A DNA stretch of 30,618 nucleotides from a virus: IMG/VR virus record IMGVR_UViG_3300030329_003906, positions 1 to 30,618 of that record. The stretch is one strand, 5' to 3'. Shown here one piece after another: positions 15,274 through 21,422 of the stretch; within the stretch, counting starts at the first letter, position 1, and each line of letters opens with the position of its first letter. The position numbers and the translations under genes are program-made. The notes below the pieces were generated by a model. That model was given only the letters and a program-made list of their open reading frames with translations, was not told the DNA's origin and did not search any database.

Positions 15274-17414
15274 TCTCCTAATATCTCCTTTAATCTTTCA
15301 TTTGCCATGTTTTCTTTTTTTTCTCCATCATTGGGTTGTAACATGGCGTTGTTCTCTCCCCCTTTAGGGGGAGAACTTGCCATGTGTACACTACCACTAT
15401 TGCGTGGCATATTGCGTGGCACTTGCGTGGCAAGTTGCCATTTGCCATGCTCCTGTTCAAATCTAATATCTCTTCCTTTTGATTTTCTAGCCAACTCTTT
15501 TCTAATTTGACCCTCTGTTTTTTCCAACTCTTCGGCAATATCTCTGACAGTCATTCCATCATTACTCCTCTTTAATAAACCTTCAATCTGATCGGCAACT
15601 GTTGTTCTTATAGACAAATCAGGTTCGTCTTGCAAATCTGCTTCTTCATATTTTATTGAATCATCATTAAATTCAACATTTAACCCTACAGGGGCTGACA
15701 ACATATTTCTGTTGCTCTTCCTGTGGAACAATCCAATAACTGAATCTTTAACTCCAGCTTCCTGTGATTTAGCCAACATCCAAACATTCCTTGCATAATT
15801 CCAAAAGAATATGCTCCCAAATGGTTTACCTTCATCAGCTTTTGATATATGAGTAATAATTATCGCTGAAACTTTAAATGCTCTAACACAATTAAATAAA
15901 ATTCTTGCTGTTTCAGAATCGTTTACATCTCCACCACTACTTGCCACAAGACTATCTATAATAATCATTTTGACATCATTTGAAATTATATCTCTGTGTA
16001 CGCTTTCAATATGATCGGATAGACTACCGACCATTCTTCTGTATAAAAAGCGTTCTGAAGGGATTTTAAGACCCTTTCCTGTACAAAGTTTCTTCATCAC
16101 ATCTGCTACATCTTCTGCTTCTTGTTCCCAATCAAGGTACATAACATTACCTATTTGATTAGGTTCTAGGTTCGGAATAAACTCTTCCCCTGTCGCAACA
16201 GATAAACCTACAGCAATCGCAAATGTAGACTTACCCTCTCCCCCATCTCCATATAAAATTACAGGGTTATTAATTCTCATAAATGGATAAACTAAAAATG
16301 GGTCTTCAATTTTTTCTTTTACTTTTGCTAAATCTATAGTTTCTTCGGGAGCATCTACTGAATCTTCAATCAGTTTTGCCACATGATTTATAATCCCACT
16401 CCAATCATATTCTGCTCTTCCTTTTAAATCTCTAACGAACTGCTGTTTCTGTGATGCTGAATGTAGATTCAATCTCCCCATATACATATGCCCTTGTTCT
16501 GTTGAAGATATATTTAATTTGCATTCAATACCTCTTGAAGTTTTTCTGATGCTTTCTGCTACTATTTTTAATCCCCAATCCGACCATATAAATGATCTTA
16601 TTCTGTCGCTTGAAGAATCCATTAATGGGGGGGGAACTACATTCCCTTGATAAGATATTATGCTTGTCTGCGAATATCTTCCCACAGAAAGAATTATCTC
16701 TTTTAATTCTTTTTCATTTATCGGGGGATTGCATTTTAATGCAAACTCTTTCAAGGTAGAAAAGATTATATCTTCTGCTATCCCTTTAGAATGGAAATAC
16801 CCAGCTAGTCTAGTAGCGACATCATTTCTTCTGCCACTATCCACACCATTTGCTAGAGCATCTGAAACCCATTGTGGTTTGCTTATCTCTTTCTTGGAGG
16901 TTAGAGGTTCTTGCACAATCCCCCTAAAATATTCGGGTACATCAATATTGAACTCTGCTATCTTTTTTCCTGATTTTTTAATAGTGGAGTAATGTACACC
17001 ACCAACAATACTTGGGGGTATAACTACATACCCACCATCATTTCTAATATCAACTTTATTTAATCTGTTTGCTCCCTGTTTTAATTCGGGATGATATTTA
17101 TAATAGTAATGCCAACCTTTTGGTGTCTTAACTACTGATGTTGGGGGCAAATTAATATTAGCTTCTTTTAGAGCTTTAACACCATCCTCTCCATCAATAT
17201 CAATTACTGTTATTCCTGATATTTCTCCTGTAACCATTCCTATATTCGCATCAGGATTATCTTCAAAATATTTATATGCTTCTTCGGGTGTCATTCTTTC
17301 TTTTTGGTATTTAAGCCAACTTCCATTCGGCTTCTTATCATTTGAAATTAAAGGTAGAATGCTTCTTCCAGCTCTTATATGGGCTTCTGCTATTTCGGGC
17401 TTATCATTTTTCAT
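15270..17414 (-). CDS. Primase-helicase: prim-pol domain fused to RecA-like ATPase
   Basis: 714 aa. Residues about 8-165 match a bifunctional prim-pol domain: ITVIDIDGEDG with the catalytic D72-I-D74, TPKGWHYYYKY, and DIRNDGGYVVIPPS. Residues about 190-250 resemble the primase C-terminal helical domain (NDVATRLAGYFHSKGI ... INEKELKEIILSVGRY). The RecA/RepA-like ATPase has Walker A GDGGEGKST (389-397) and Walker B MIIIDSL. A winged helix (TVRDIAEELEKTEGQIRKEL) lies near the C-terminus. It should prime and unwind DNA at the fork. The start overlaps the previous stop (TAATG). The extreme 3' end carries DNA repeats, a hairpin and a GTGTACAC site. Confidence 0.88.
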   Translation of the reverse strand: MKNDKPEIAEAHIRAGRSILPLISNDKKPNGSWLKYQKERMTPEEAYKYFEDNPDANIGMVTGEISGITVIDIDGEDGVKALKEANINLPPTSVVKTPKGWHYYYKYHPELKQGANRLNKVDIRNDGGYVVIPPSIVGGVHYSTIKKSGKKIAEFNIDVPEYFRGIVQEPLTSKKEISKPQWVSDALANGVDSGRRNDVATRLAGYFHSKGIAEDIIFSTLKEFALKCNPPINEKELKEIILSVGRYSQTSIISYQGNVVPPPLMDSSSDRIRSFIWSDWGLKIVAESIRKTSRGIECKLNISSTEQGHMYMGRLNLHSASQKQQFVRDLKGRAEYDWSGIINHVAKLIEDSVDAPEETIDLAKVKEKIEDPFLVYPFMRINNPVILYGDGGEGKSTFAIAVGLSVATGEEFIPNLEPNQIGNVMYLDWEQEAEDVADVMKKLCTGKGLKIPSERFLYRRMVGSLSDHIESVHRDIISNDVKMIIIDSLVASSGGDVNDSETARILFNCVRAFKVSAIIITHISKADEGKPFGSIFFWNYARNVWMLAKSQEAGVKDSVIGLFHRKSNRNMLSAPVGLNVEFNDDSIKYEEADLQDEPDLSIRTTVADQIEGLLKRSNDGMTVRDIAEELEKTEGQIRKELARKSKGRDIRFEQEHGKWQLATQVPRNMPRNSGSVHMASSPPKGGENNAMLQPNDGEKKENMANERLKEILGE
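15355..15374 (-). other. Strong GC hairpin inside the primase-helicase gene
   Basis: TCTCCCCC (15355-15362) pairs with GGGGGAGA (15367-15374) around a 4-nt loop, in an otherwise AT-rich gene. There is no T-run, so it is not a full terminator. It could be a pause, processing or mRNA stability element between the long primase gene and downstream small genes. Confidence 0.5.
15384..15391. promoter_or_regulatory. GTGTACAC operator inside the primase-helicase gene
   Basis: GTAGTGTACACATGG on the minus strand, within the codons for GSVHMAS near the 3' end, between the hairpin and the TTGCGTGGCA repeats. There is no promoter at the usual spacing. Confidence 0.55.
15400..15432. repeat. Three direct repeats TTGCGTGGCA (iteron-like)
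   Basis: Perfect copies start at 15400, 15412 and 15423. The 12- and 11-bp steps put the copies in different codon frames, so the repetition is at DNA level and not due to repeated amino acids. GCGTGGCA occurs again at 25021-25028 in the non-coding region before the terminase genes. Candidate binding sites for a replication or packaging protein. Confidence 0.6.
16992..16999. promoter_or_regulatory. Near-match operator inside the primase gene
   Basis: ATGTACAC, context GGTGTACATTAC on the minus strand, inside the prim-pol coding region (HYS codons). Possible roadblock site. Confidence 0.3.
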
Positions 17415-17668
17415 TACTCAAACTCCATTGGATCAATACTTATTACTTTATCTCTTAATTCTTGGTTTAACCTGTCAGTAGGGATATGTACACTAAGATA
17501 GTTATACGCATCTCCTAATGAGTTGAACTCTAGCATCTCATTATCATCATCAAGTAAAGTGAAGCGATTTAGACATCCAACATTTACTCCAGCTTCGTTA
17601 AATTCATTTGGACATCCATTAAGCCCACAAGCACATTCTCCACTTGATCGGCTTACAACATACTTCAT
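17414..17668 (-). CDS. 84-aa cysteine-containing unknown protein
   Basis: I place the start at ATG 17668, preceded by GAAAGGAAGAA; the frame is open 15 codons further upstream without a ribosome binding site. The product starts MKYVVSRSSGECACGLNGCPNEF, with four Cys (ECAC, GC, GC) in the first 35 residues that could bind zinc. An acidic C-terminal half follows. It overlaps the primase-helicase start by TAATG. Function unknown. Confidence 0.55.
   Translation of the reverse strand: MKYVVSRSSGECACGLNGCPNEFNEAGVNVGCLNRFTLLDDDNEMLEFNSLGDAYNYLSVHIPTDRLNQELRDKVISIDPMEFE
17486..17493. promoter_or_regulatory. Near-match operator inside the 84-aa gene
   Basis: ATGTACAC in the context CTTAGTGTACATATCC on the minus strand, about 70 bp before the primase-helicase start codon. 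One mismatch to the core palindrome. Confidence 0.35.
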
Positions 17669-17767
17669 TTCTTCCTTTCTGCTGTGGGAATTGAGTCTAA
17701 AAATTAAACACACAGAGTTTCGTTGTTAATTCTCAATCCCCACATTCTAAAATTTATTTTTTTTGGT

Positions 17768-17786
17768 ATTGGGAAATTTTCCCAAT
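17768..17786. other. Intergenic hairpin between OB-like protein and 84-aa gene
   Basis: ATTGGGAA (17768-17775) pairs with TTCCCAAT (17779-17786) around a 3-nt loop. On the minus strand, in the operon direction, it is followed by an A-run, not a U-run, so it is a poor terminator for the operon. The 133-bp gap 17669-17801 is the only sizeable non-coding gap within the long operon, so this may be a processing or attenuation point. Confidence 0.45.
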
Positions 17787-17801
17787 GGACAATTCTAAAA
17801 A

Positions 17802-18524
17802 CTACTTTTCAGAACTTTCTTCGTTCTCAACTTCTCTTGGAATGTCCTTCCATAGTTCTTGGATTCCATTCCATATGAATCCTTGAACTTCTTGCAATCT
17901 TTCTATTTCAGTTTCCTCAGTAAAACCTAAATCCAAATTAGACATCATGCCCATATATTCCAAAGCAAACTTAATTGATTGTTGCCTTTGAATAGAAAGA
18001 TTTTTTCTATCATGGTAAGGGATTGCGAATCTAAATTCAGCTTCGGGGGGCAAGTTCACATCCTCTGTGGGTGTGTCCACTAACACAGTTTCTTCATTCC
18101 CCGAAACATCAGGTAAAACCTCATCTACAACAGGTTCTGAACTTTCTGTGGCATTGTACACTTCCCCACCATTAGTTTTCTTGATAAGCCTTACCTTCTG
18201 AAAATATCCATCATCACTAGAATCAAATTTAAGGATTACATTAACAGTATCTCCCCTACTTAATTCTTTAAAGTTTTCATTGTTATTTTTGTAGTCATCA
18301 AAAGTTGCCGACCAATCCGAAAAAGTATCTTTATCGTCATTCCCCCAAACTAATTTCTCTACGAAACTAACTTTCCATCTCCCCCTGTCTGCTATTTCTT
18401 TTGTTTTAATAGTATCTTCTTCAACACTATTTACTGTTAATTGAGCCATGTTCATAGTGTGGCTTTTCTTTCCACCTTTAACATATAGCTTTGATTCATC
18501 TTCAATTAATTTAACTGTTGGCAT
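17802..18524 (-). CDS. Possible single-strand DNA-binding (OB-like) protein
   Basis: 240 aa. ATG at 18524 follows AAAGAAAGGAAG. The N-terminal 130 residues are beta-rich (MAQLTVNSVEEDTIKTKEI, RWKVSFVEKLVWG, GDTVNVILKFDSSDDGYFQKVRLIKK), consistent with an OB fold. A flexible acidic linker follows, then a C-terminal helical part ending in acidic EVENEESSEK, like SSB tails. Its place upstream of the primase-helicase supports replication. The SSB assignment is inference from fold pattern and context. Confidence 0.45.
   Translation of the reverse strand: MPTVKLIEDESKLYVKGGKKSHTMNMAQLTVNSVEEDTIKTKEIADRGRWKVSFVEKLVWGNDDKDTFSDWSATFDDYKNNNENFKELSRGDTVNVILKFDSSDDGYFQKVRLIKKTNGGEVYNATESSEPVVDEVLPDVSGNEETVLVDTPTEDVNLPPEAEFRFAIPYHDRKNLSIQRQQSIKFALEYMGMMSNLDLGFTEETEIERLQEVQGFIWNGIQELWKDIPREVENEESSEK
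18154..18161. promoter_or_regulatory. Near-match operator inside the OB-like protein gene
   Basis: TTGTACAC, context GGAAGTGTACAATG on the minus strand, within the linker coding region. One mismatch to the core. Confidence 0.3.
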
Positions 18525-18714
18525 TTTTCTTCCTTTCTTTGATAACTAAATCTGTGTACACAGACACAGATTTCTCAATTATCAAGCTCTTGGGTACTTT
18601 CATCATCTCTGACAATGAAGTTACCCTATTTAATGTTTCTTCTCCTAAGTAATAAGTAACCCTCTCTTTTGAAGTTGGACTTATTAATACAGAATCTTTT
18701 TCTAATCTCGGCAT
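18511..18714 (-). CDS. Ribbon-helix-helix DNA-binding protein, candidate regulator
   Basis: 67 aa. ATG at 18714 follows AAAGGAGAAAAATT. Residues 18-60 (ERVTYYLGEETLNRVTSLSEMMKVPKSLIIEKSVSVYTDLVIKER) fit the Arc/CopG/MetJ ribbon-helix-helix pattern: a beta strand, helix A, a short turn, and helix B. Such proteins bind palindromic operators as dimers. A perfect 14-bp TCTGTGTACACAGA palindrome lies in its own 3' half, which fits autoregulation. It overlaps the next gene by 14 nt. That it binds the GTGTACAC sites is a hypothesis. Confidence 0.65.
   Translation of the reverse strand: MPRLEKDSVLISPTSKERVTYYLGEETLNRVTSLSEMMKVPKSLIIEKSVSVYTDLVIKERKKNANS
18551..18564. promoter_or_regulatory. GTGTACAC operator inside the ribbon-helix-helix gene
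   Basis: TCTGTGTACACAGA, a perfect 14-bp palindrome centred at 18557.5, within codons for S-V-Y-T-D of the regulator candidate. A second CACAGA follows at once. Confidence 0.6.
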
Positions 18715-18726
18715 AATTTTTCTCCT

Positions 18727-18873
18727 TTATCCCATTTGGTTAAATCGTTTATCAACTTCATCAATTATGAAATTGTTTTTTTCTTGTTCGCTAATGAAAT
18801 ACATTTTTTCTGCTTCTTCACTAACCTCTTCAAATAATTTTTCTCTTAAAAAATCATTTCCTTCATGGCTCAT
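18727..18873 (-). CDS. 48-aa acidic helical protein
   Basis: ATG at 18873 overlaps the previous stop (TAATG); its TAA leads into the ribosome binding site of the ribbon-helix-helix gene. The product MSHEGNDFLREKLFEEVSEEAEKMYFISEQEKNNFIIDEVDKRFNQMG is helical and acidic. Function unknown. The codon chain and coupling support it. Confidence 0.5.
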   Translation of the reverse strand: MSHEGNDFLREKLFEEVSEEAEKMYFISEQEKNNFIIDEVDKRFNQMG

Positions 18874-19130
18874 TATTGATTCTCCACTATTAGATTAATT
18901 ACTTTTCTACCTAACTTTTCCTCTACCTTTACTTCCACATGAACAATAGGTTCTTGATTTATGTCTTTGTACATAACCCTACTTCCCTTCCCTGTGTCAT
19001 ACGCCAACTTTACTTGTTGTTCTATAGAGTCATTAATTGTCCAATCGTCAGGTAATACTGTTTTATTTTGGTTATAAGTTAAGCCTTTACTATTAATTAA
19101 ACCTTCTCTTATTTTTTTTACTCTACTCAT
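18873..19130 (-). CDS. First gene of the long early operon, unknown function
   Basis: 85 aa. ATG at 19130 follows AAAGGAGATTTATCCT at the end of a leader of about 225 nt. The protein begins MSRVKKIREGLINSKGL and ends in a beta-rich stretch (PIVHVEVKVEEKLGRKVINLIVENQ). No domain recognised. Expression should depend on the promoter at 19391 and the structured leader RNA. Confidence 0.6.
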   Translation of the reverse strand: MSRVKKIREGLINSKGLTYNQNKTVLPDDWTINDSIEQQVKLAYDTGKGSRVMYKDINQEPIVHVEVKVEEKLGRKVINLIVENQ

Positions 19131-19170
19131 AGGATAAATCTCCTTTACTAAATAATGTGTAAGATTTTTT

Positions 19171-19355
19171 GTGGGAAAGCTAGAGGATTAGCAAATTACC
19201 TCTAAGTTTCGGAATCAGATTTGCTCTGTGCCTACTCCTTCTCAAAACACTAGACCCTCAAACACTTGTTCGTTGGATGTAATGCTTGAAACTTTAGACC
19301 TCTAATTAAAGCCTTATTCAGTCAAGCGAATGGAGAAGCTATCTCCAAACCCCAC
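19171..19355 (-). ncRNA. Candidate structured leader RNA (about 185 nt) with kissing loops
   Basis: Read on the minus strand, 5' GTGGG (19355-19351) pairs with 3' CCCAC (19175-19171), closing the whole element. Inside are GGAGA/TCTCC (19346-19332), a long-range GCTTGA/TCAAGC stem (19327-19322 with 19289-19284), CAGA/TCTG (19228-19216) and TAGAGG/CCTCTA (19204-19181). The last two loops are complementary (AGCAAAT at 19225-19219 with ATTTGCT at 19196-19190), suggesting a kissing interaction. The predicted transcription start coincides with the closing stem. The stretch has no ORF. It could be a riboregulator for the operon or a processed small RNA; no known family recognised. Confidence 0.5.
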
Positions 19356-19362
19356 AATAAGA

Positions 19363-19391
19363 ACTTTATCAATAAGTATTTAAGTAGTCAA
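19363..19391 (-). promoter_or_regulatory. Promoter of the long early operon and leader RNA
   Basis: -35 TTGACT (19391-19386), 17-bp spacer, -10 TAAAGT (19368-19363), predicted start near 19356. The operator centre at 19418.5 lies 27.5 bp upstream of the -35. Confidence 0.65.
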
Positions 19392-19408
19392 GTACATAAA
19401 ATCTTAGT

Positions 19409-19428
19409 ATAGTAGTGTACACTACTAT
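19409..19428. promoter_or_regulatory. 20-bp perfect GTGTACAC operator palindrome
   Basis: A perfect 20-bp palindrome with core GTAGTGTACACTAC, centred at 19418.5, located 27.5 bp upstream of the -35 of the long operon promoter. Confidence 0.8.
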
Positions 19429-19442
19429 TGATTTACACAAAA

Positions 19443-19476
19443 AGAAAAGGGGGAATGATTTTACTCATTCCCCCCC
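19443..19476 (-). terminator. Rho-independent terminator of the 19494-19996 unit
   Basis: GGGGGAATGA (19449-19458) pairs with TCATTCCCCC (19465-19474), followed on the minus strand by TTTTCTTT. It separates the 19494 gene from the long operon promoter. Confidence 0.85.
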
Positions 19477-19493
19477 CCTCTTAGCGAAAGGTT

Positions 19494-19706
19494 TTAGTCA
19501 TAATTTTCCATCTCCGTTTCATCTACTAAAAGTGCTTCTTTATAATCGTTGCTATCAATATCTAAATCCCCACTAGGACATTCTAGATACCCACCATCAT
19601 CAGTATCAATACCATCATTTTCTAGTATCTCTCTAGCTTGTTCTTCGTTCTCTGCCATTATGAGATAATTCATATGGCATTTAACTGAAAATAAATATTC
19701 TTTCAT
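19494..19706 (-). CDS. 70-aa acidic unknown protein
   Basis: ATG at 19706 follows AAAGGAGAAAAAAGAC and overlaps the previous stop (ATGA). The sequence MKEYLFSVKCHMNYLIMAENEEQAREILENDGIDTDDGGYLECPSGDLD has a beta strand, then a helix with an AENEEQAREIL pattern seen in small DpnD/PcfM-like phage proteins. It ends acidic. Role unknown. Confidence 0.6.
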   Translation of the reverse strand: MKEYLFSVKCHMNYLIMAENEEQAREILENDGIDTDDGGYLECPSGDLDIDSNDYKEALLVDETEMENYD

Positions 19707-19996
19707 TGTCTTTTTTCTCCTTTATTTTTAATTTCCTTTTTAAGCCCATAAACATCATTATCTTTTAAAATTTTTCTTTCTGTTATGTAGTCTTGCAACT
19801 GATTGTAAACTTTCTCTTTGTTACCTTTAAAACCAAATTGGCTTTTGATTATAGCGTAGCAGCTTCTACCCCTCGTTAATCTTCTCTTGCCACCTGATTC
19901 AATTTCTACCTTTAAACCATATAGCAAGGTATTGAGCCTATATAATCCAATATGCCTTCCTGTTAGAATTGTTCCTGATTCTGTTTCTTCAATCAT
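19703..19996 (-). CDS. 97-aa unknown phage protein
   Basis: I choose ATG at 19996, 7 nt after GAAAGGA. An in-frame GTG at 20011 lies before the ribosome binding site and is unlikely. The product has a basic central motif: YGLKVEIESGGKRRLTRGRSCYAIIKSQFGFKGNKEKVYNQLQDYI. This pattern (GRSxYxIxKxxFGxKGNKxxVY) resembles a conserved phage protein of unknown function. It is the first gene of a two-gene unit with its own promoter and terminator. Confidence 0.65.
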   Translation of the reverse strand: MIEETESGTILTGRHIGLYRLNTLLYGLKVEIESGGKRRLTRGRSCYAIIKSQFGFKGNKEKVYNQLQDYITERKILKDNDVYGLKKEIKNKGEKRQ

Positions 19997-20031
19997 TCTT
20001 GTTCCTTTCACTATTTTTATTTATATTCATA

Positions 20032-20059
20032 ATTATATACATAAAAAATTATTGTGCAA
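20032..20059 (-). promoter_or_regulatory. Promoter of the 19996 unit
   Basis: -35 TTGCAC (20059-20054), 16-bp spacer, -10 TATAAT (20037-20032). The operator centre at 20086.5 is 27.5 bp upstream of the -35. Confidence 0.7.
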
Positions 20060-20082
20060 TACCCTAAAAATTCTGTGTGTAT

Positions 20083-20090
20083 ATGTACAC
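20083..20090. promoter_or_regulatory. ATGTACAC operator of the 19996 promoter
   Basis: One mismatch to GTGTACAC; context GTAAGTGTACATATAC on the minus strand, at the conserved 27.5-bp offset. A stronger copy lies 82 bp further upstream. Confidence 0.6.
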
Positions 20091-20156
20091 TTACCTACTA
20101 ATATTTTTTTAGCAATAAGACATATGATTAGCTATTAATAATTAGTTTTCAAAAAA

Positions 20157-20180
20157 GTATAGTAGTGTACACTACTATAC
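20157..20180. promoter_or_regulatory. 24-bp perfect GTGTACAC operator palindrome
   Basis: The longest palindrome of the set (24 bp, no mismatch, core TAGTAGTGTACACTACTA), centred at 20168.5 between a terminator and the operator at 20083-20090. No good -35 lies at the usual offset, so it may be an auxiliary or looping site. Confidence 0.8.
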
Positions 20181-20184
20181 AAAT

Positions 20185-20216
20185 ACAAAAAAATAAAAGG
20201 GAGAATTTCTTCTCCC
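20185..20216 (-). terminator. Terminator after the 20222-21166 unit
   Basis: GGGAGAA (20199-20205) pairs with TTCTCCC (20210-20216). On the minus strand the loop is GAAA and the stem is followed by TTTTATTTTTTT. Confidence 0.85.
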
Positions 20217-20221
20217 CTTTA

Positions 20222-20395
20222 TTAATCTTTAATCAATCTATAATTATGAATATCTGCATGAATTACATTTCTTTCTTCGTATTCCATATCAACTAACATT
20301 GAAGCCACTTTCTCTATTGCGTCTTCAGAATTTTCTTCTTCAACAATTATTTTTCTTCTTTTAGTTACATCAACTTCAAATTCGTATCTACTCAT
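20222..20395 (-). CDS. 57-aa small DpnD/PcfM-like protein
   Basis: ATG at 20395 overlaps the previous stop (ATGA). MSRYEFEVDVTKRRKIIVEEENSEDAIEKVASML is a beta-hairpin followed by a helix, as in small DpnD/PcfM-like phage and plasmid proteins; the C-terminus is EERNVIHADIHNYRLIKD. The third gene of a unit headed by the winged-helix protein; a terminator follows. Function unknown. Confidence 0.55.
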   Translation of the reverse strand: MSRYEFEVDVTKRRKIIVEEENSEDAIEKVASMLVDMEYEERNVIHADIHNYRLIKD

Positions 20396-20709
20396 TTTTT
20401 ATCTCCTATCCAATCTTCACTTGTAATAGATTCATAATTCATAAATTTATTTGTGTTTTCAACGCTAAGATATGGACATATTTCTTTTAATCTTTTTTCA
20501 ATTTTTTTAAGTTCAATGCCTAACTCTATCAACTTGCCATTCATCATAAAAAATTGATGCTCTGCAATATTGAATAACCTTTTTTTTCTAACCTCTATCA
20601 TCTGATCTATAATCTTATCCCTCTGTAATGATAATTTTTCACTCTCATTATTTTCAGAGGAATATAAATTATTGCCTATTAAAAATACTGTATTTATTTC
20701 TTCATTCAT
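20392..20709 (-). CDS. 105-aa coiled-coil unknown protein
   Basis: I choose ATG 20709, after TTGGAGAAAGACT; it overlaps the end of the winged-helix gene by 8 nt. The frame extends upstream but lies inside that gene. Residues 20-80 are helical and charged (KLSLQRDKIIDQMIEVRKKRLF, GKLIELGIELKKIEKRLKEI). Its stop overlaps the next ATG. Function unknown. Confidence 0.6.
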   Translation of the reverse strand: MNEEINTVFLIGNNLYSSENNESEKLSLQRDKIIDQMIEVRKKRLFNIAEHQFFMMNGKLIELGIELKKIEKRLKEICPYLSVENTNKFMNYESITSEDWIGDKK

Positions 20710-21166
20710 AGTCTTTCTCCAATTCATTGTGGTATTTTTCTGAAGGAATCCAATATTTATTTGATTCCATGCCATCTGTTCTACCTTTTTCAATCATTAT
20801 TGCACTATCGCCTTTCTTAATCATTCTGTGTAAAAGTTGATAAACAGTATTAGGTATAAGTTGTAACTTTTGTGCAATCTCATCATAAGTATATTTCATC
20901 CCATGATTATCCAGCAGGAACTCTTTTATTCTTACTCTTGAAGACCTTCTAAAGTCATATTGATTAACGAACTCCCAAGATGGATATATTCCATTCTCCT
21001 GTGCTACTTCCATAATAAATTTTTCATCCCATGATGAAGATGATTTTTCTATCTGTTTTATTAGTTCTTCACTAATACCTTTTTCCTGTAGCTCAGGTTC
21101 AATTATTTTTTCAAAAACTTCCCTTGCTGTTTTTCTAGTATCTATTACTAATCTATTTTTACTCAT
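20702..21166 (-). CDS. Winged-helix regulator candidate
   Basis: I choose ATG 21166 after GAGGAGAAAAGACT, giving 154 aa; the frame extends upstream into the leader. The N-terminal half is helical (TAREVFEKIIEPELQEKGISEELIKQIEK). Residues 78-140 form a winged helix: VRIKEFLLDNHGMKYTYDEIAQKLQLIPNTVYQLLHRMIKKGDSAIMIEKG, then NKYWI. It heads a three-gene unit whose promoter bears a GTGTACAC operator and a structured leader, so it may regulate itself and the regulon. The target is not shown. Confidence 0.65.
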   Translation of the reverse strand: MSKNRLVIDTRKTAREVFEKIIEPELQEKGISEELIKQIEKSSSSWDEKFIMEVAQENGIYPSWEFVNQYDFRRSSRVRIKEFLLDNHGMKYTYDEIAQKLQLIPNTVYQLLHRMIKKGDSAIMIEKGRTDGMESNKYWIPSEKYHNELEKDYE

Positions 21167-21202
21167 AGTCTTTTCTCCTCTTTTGCTTAATGCTTTTTTA
21201 TC

Positions 21203-21291
21203 GGGTTGAGCCTTTCCCTTCATCAGCTTTTTTCGCCTTTGGAAAGGTTTTTTCTGTGGGCTTTCTCCACATTGTGGCTTTATCCCAACCC
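21203..21291 (-). ncRNA. Candidate structured 5' leader of the winged-helix gene
   Basis: On the minus strand GGGTTG (21291-21286) pairs with CAACCC (21208-21203). Inside lie TGTGG/CCACA with a 7-nt loop (21271-21255) and CCTTTCC/GGAAAGG (21247-21241 with 21217-21211), so the shape is a three-way junction. The closing stem starts at the predicted transcription start. A short in-frame extension of the regulator (ATG at 21223) begins inside this element. Riboswitch-like or autoregulatory element; family not recognised. Confidence 0.45.
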
Positions 21292-21298
21292 ATACATA

Positions 21299-21327
21299 AA
21301 TATTATCATAACATTTTATTGAGTCAA
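21299..21327 (-). promoter_or_regulatory. Promoter of the winged-helix unit
   Basis: -35 TTGACT (21327-21322), then a TGATAATATT -10 region (TAATAT with 16-bp spacing or AATATT with 17). The operator centre at 21354.5 is 27.5 bp upstream. Confidence 0.6.
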
Positions 21328-21349
21328 CCTTTTAAAATCTCTGTGTGGC

Positions 21350-21359
21350 TGTGTACACA
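21350..21359. promoter_or_regulatory. GTGTACAC operator of the winged-helix promoter
   Basis: TGTGTACACA, centred at 21354.5, at the conserved 27.5-bp offset from the -35 box. Confidence 0.7.
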
Positions 21360-21371
21360 ATCCCACGCATA

Positions 21372-21405
21372 CAAAAAAAAGAAGGGGGGCTATTTCTAGC
21401 CCCCC
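21372..21405 (-). terminator. Terminator of the 21423 gene
   Basis: GGGGGGCTA (21384-21392) pairs with TAGCCCCCC (21397-21405). On the minus strand the loop is GAAA and TTCTTTTTTTT follows. A nearly identical hairpin occurs at 22737-22756. Confidence 0.9.
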
Positions 21406-21422
21406 CTTAATCTATTTAATTT

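Noticed and set aside
19131-19490. tRNA or tmRNA in the long leader
   Set aside because: No cloverleaf, T-loop consensus or CCA end could be drawn; the pairing pattern is different.
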